A stretch of DNA of 64,000 nucleotides from Bacillota bacterium. Its GTDB lineage: Bacteria > Bacillota > Clostridia > Acetivibrionales > DSM-1351. Each line of letters starts with the position of its first letter. The first letter of the stretch is position 1. Below, piece after piece: positions 62,747-64,000 of the stretch. The notes beneath the pieces are model-generated. The model worked only from the letters and a program-made list of their open reading frames with translations, searched no databases and was not told the DNA's origin. Location of the stretch: contig JAEWOH010000050.1 of the NCBI GenBank assembly GCA_023460955.1, positions 1 to 64,000 on the forward strand, written 5' to 3'. Both the position numbers and the translations under genes were made by a program.

Positions 62747-63283
62747 TCAAAGTTTTTTAATAATCTTTGTTCTCTCAAGAACAGCTATAAAAATATAAGC
62801 AATTACTGCACTTACTCCTCCCTGAATAAGGTTTCCAGGTAATTCAGCAAGTACCGCAGTTACTGCAAGACTTTTGTCCAGAAATCTTATGACTGTCAGT
62901 TCAAAAAACAGATAGCCTGCTGCCATAACAATCGCACCGGTTACCAGCGCAATAAGCTTTTTTATAGCGGAAGGCATTTGATTTCCCTTTTTTCCTGCCA
63001 TCATACCAACCAAAAATCCTTCAATACCCTTTACAACGAAAGTAAACGGTGCGAAAAGAATATAACCTCCCAGAAGATCTGCAAGGGCTGAGCCCAACGC
63101 ACCTGCTATCAATCCAGAACTCCTGCCCAGCAAGATAGCTGTAATCATAATAGCCGAGTCTCCGATATTAAAGTAGCCCTGTGCAATAGGACTTGGGATG
63201 TGCAGAAAGGGTAAATACGTTATAAGAAATACGAGTGCAATCATTAAAGCAGTTAACACAATTTTTCTGGTTGAAAATTTCAT
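62747..63283 (-). CDS. ECF transporter S component
   Basis: A 178-residue, six-TM substrate-binding subunit of an energy-coupling factor transporter: 'VLTALMIALVFLITYLPFLHIP', 'YFNIGDSAIMITAILLGRSSGLIAGALGSALADLLGGYILFAPF', 'FVVKGIEGFLVGMMAGKKG' and a C-terminal TM. The fold is shared with riboflavin and thiamine-precursor S components. The substrate is not assignable; no riboswitch precedes it. It lies 30 bp after hom, so is probably cotranscribed. Confidence 0.85.
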   Translation of the reverse strand: MKFSTRKIVLTALMIALVFLITYLPFLHIPSPIAQGYFNIGDSAIMITAILLGRSSGLIAGALGSALADLLGGYILFAPFTFVVKGIEGFLVGMMAGKKGNQMPSAIKKLIALVTGAIVMAAGYLFFELTVIRFLDKSLAVTAVLAELPGNLIQGGVSAVIAYIFIAVLERTKIIKKL

Positions 63284-63313
63284 TAAAAAGTCCCTCTATT
63301 CAGCAAAAATTAA

Positions 63314-64000
63314 TTACTGTTCTTCTATTCTAATACAATTTGTGATAGCTATAACTGATTTCATTGTTTTAAGCATTGACAATCTGTCGCTGATTTCCCT
63401 TTCCGACAAAACAGGAGATACAAAAGCAACTTCTACACCCTGTACCTTTGAACCCAGATCGATATATTCAACTTCTCCAAACAAAGCCTTTATATCAGCT
63501 TTAGCTTCAGCGGCCTTTTCAGTAGCAACTCTTATAAGGGACTTGCAGGGGCTTTCGTCTATGGATACCATATTATTTTTATTATCTCTGATCCAAACAT
63601 TTTGAGTACCAAAATCAGGATGCTTGGCTATATCTATTACGTCTGCCACAACAGCACTTGCTGTAGGAAGCTTTCCCGCTCCTCTTCCATAAAACATAGC
63701 ATCACCGATGGCATCACCTTTAACTACTATCGCATTGAACACATCTTCCACATTTGCAAGAGGATGTTCCTTGGATATAATCGCGGGACTTACACGCGCA
63801 AAAATTTTATCTCCAAGCTTCCTGCTTATGGCGACCAGCTTAATGACACCATTCATAGCCTCTGCATATTTCATGTCGGCAGTTGTTACCTTTGTTATTC
63901 CTTCTGTGTAAATATTGGAGAAATCCACAAACTGGTTATATGCTATGGAAGAAAGTATTGCTAATTTTCTGCAGGTATCATGTCCCTCTACATCTGCTGT
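63314..64000 (-). CDS. hom: Homoserine dehydrogenase, C-terminal part (partial at window edge)
   Basis: 229 codons in frame run off the right edge. The C-terminal two-thirds of homoserine dehydrogenase is visible: 'ADVEGHDTCRKLAILSSIAYN' (about 6 codons from the edge), 'FSNIYTEGITKVTTADMKYAEA', 'RVSPAIISKEHPLANVEDVFNAIVVKGDAIGDAMFYGRGAGKLPTASAVVADV' and an ACT-like end. It reduces aspartate semialdehyde to homoserine for threonine/methionine synthesis. The start is outside the window. Confidence 0.94.
   Translation of the reverse strand, partial: TADVEGHDTCRKLAILSSIAYNQFVDFSNIYTEGITKVTTADMKYAEAMNGVIKLVAISRKLGDKIFARVSPAIISKEHPLANVEDVFNAIVVKGDAIGDAMFYGRGAGKLPTASAVVADVIDIAKHPDFGTQNVWIRDNKNNMVSIDESPCKSLIRVATEKAAEAKADIKALFGEVEYIDLGSKVQGVEVAFVSPVLSEREISDRLSMLKTMKSVIAITNCIRIEEQ

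Overview
The window comes from a low-GC, anaerobic, spore-forming Firmicute. It most resembles a mesophilic Clostridium/Ruminiclostridium-type genome. This rests on the 16S 5' end, a germination protease (gpr), a PdaB-like deacetylase, S-layer homology domains, type III glutamine synthetase, clostridial ferredoxins and a 2-oxoacid:ferredoxin oxidoreductase. Genus-level placement is inference. I see no phage, IS element, CRISPR array or tRNA. This is mostly ordinary chromosome, and the interest lies in small genes, regulatory RNA and local oddities.

Layout. 1-930: 5' end of a 16S rRNA gene (minus strand) behind a tandem array of promoters carried on ~134-bp repeats. 1-4.3 kb: methyltransferase / DinB / ComER-like operon and a Gfo/Idh oxidoreductase. 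4.5-8.0 kb: large SLH surface protein. 8.3-12.4 kb: PdaB-like deacetylase, then an M24 peptidase / WYL regulator / DUF3795 / AlkZ-like operon. 12.6-15.7 kb: orphan dCache histidine kinase and a membrane transglutaminase. 16.1-18.2 kb: glnN. 18.4-23.4 kb: two-component system with a MacB/Bce-like ABC exporter. 23.5-27.9 kb: 2-oxoacid:ferredoxin oxidoreductase (four subunits), a P-loop ATPase and tcdA. 28.3-31.0 kb: exported and membrane hypotheticals, an amidohydrolase and a ferredoxin. 31.2-36.9 kb: ligA, M50 peptidase, gpr, rpsT, hemW. 37.3-43.7 kb: MATE transporter, small exported proteins, a YtrA-type GntR/ABC operon and a YibE/F protein. 43.9-45.4 kb: alkaline phosphatase. 45.6-49.9 kb: thiDCME operon under two complete TPP riboswitch-terminator units, with a 37-codon membrane-peptide gene behind it. 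50-53.9 kb: Gly-rich protein, tdk, tocopherol-cyclase-like protein, alpha/beta hydrolase. 54.3-57.2 kb: feoA-feoB-small Cys-rich protein-fur under a promoter overlapped by Fur boxes. 57.3-61 kb: secA, a hypothetical and a YerC-type regulator. 61.3-64 kb: a novel duplicated-domain protein, an ECF S component and the 3' part of homoserine dehydrogenase.

How genes work together. The thi operon makes HMP-PP de novo (ThiC, ThiD), salvages thiazole (ThiM) and couples the two (ThiE). No thiazole-synthesis genes are seen here. The feo operon carries its own regulator (Fur) and a small Cys-rich protein. The Vor/Kor complex feeds electrons to ferredoxin. Several leaders contain hairpins that include the Shine-Dalgarno sequence. 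In two of them (pdaB-like and tocopherol-cyclase-like genes) a -10-like element lies in the hairpin loop, which suggests a recurring device that lets a gene's own promoter bypass a terminator/RBS-blocking stem.
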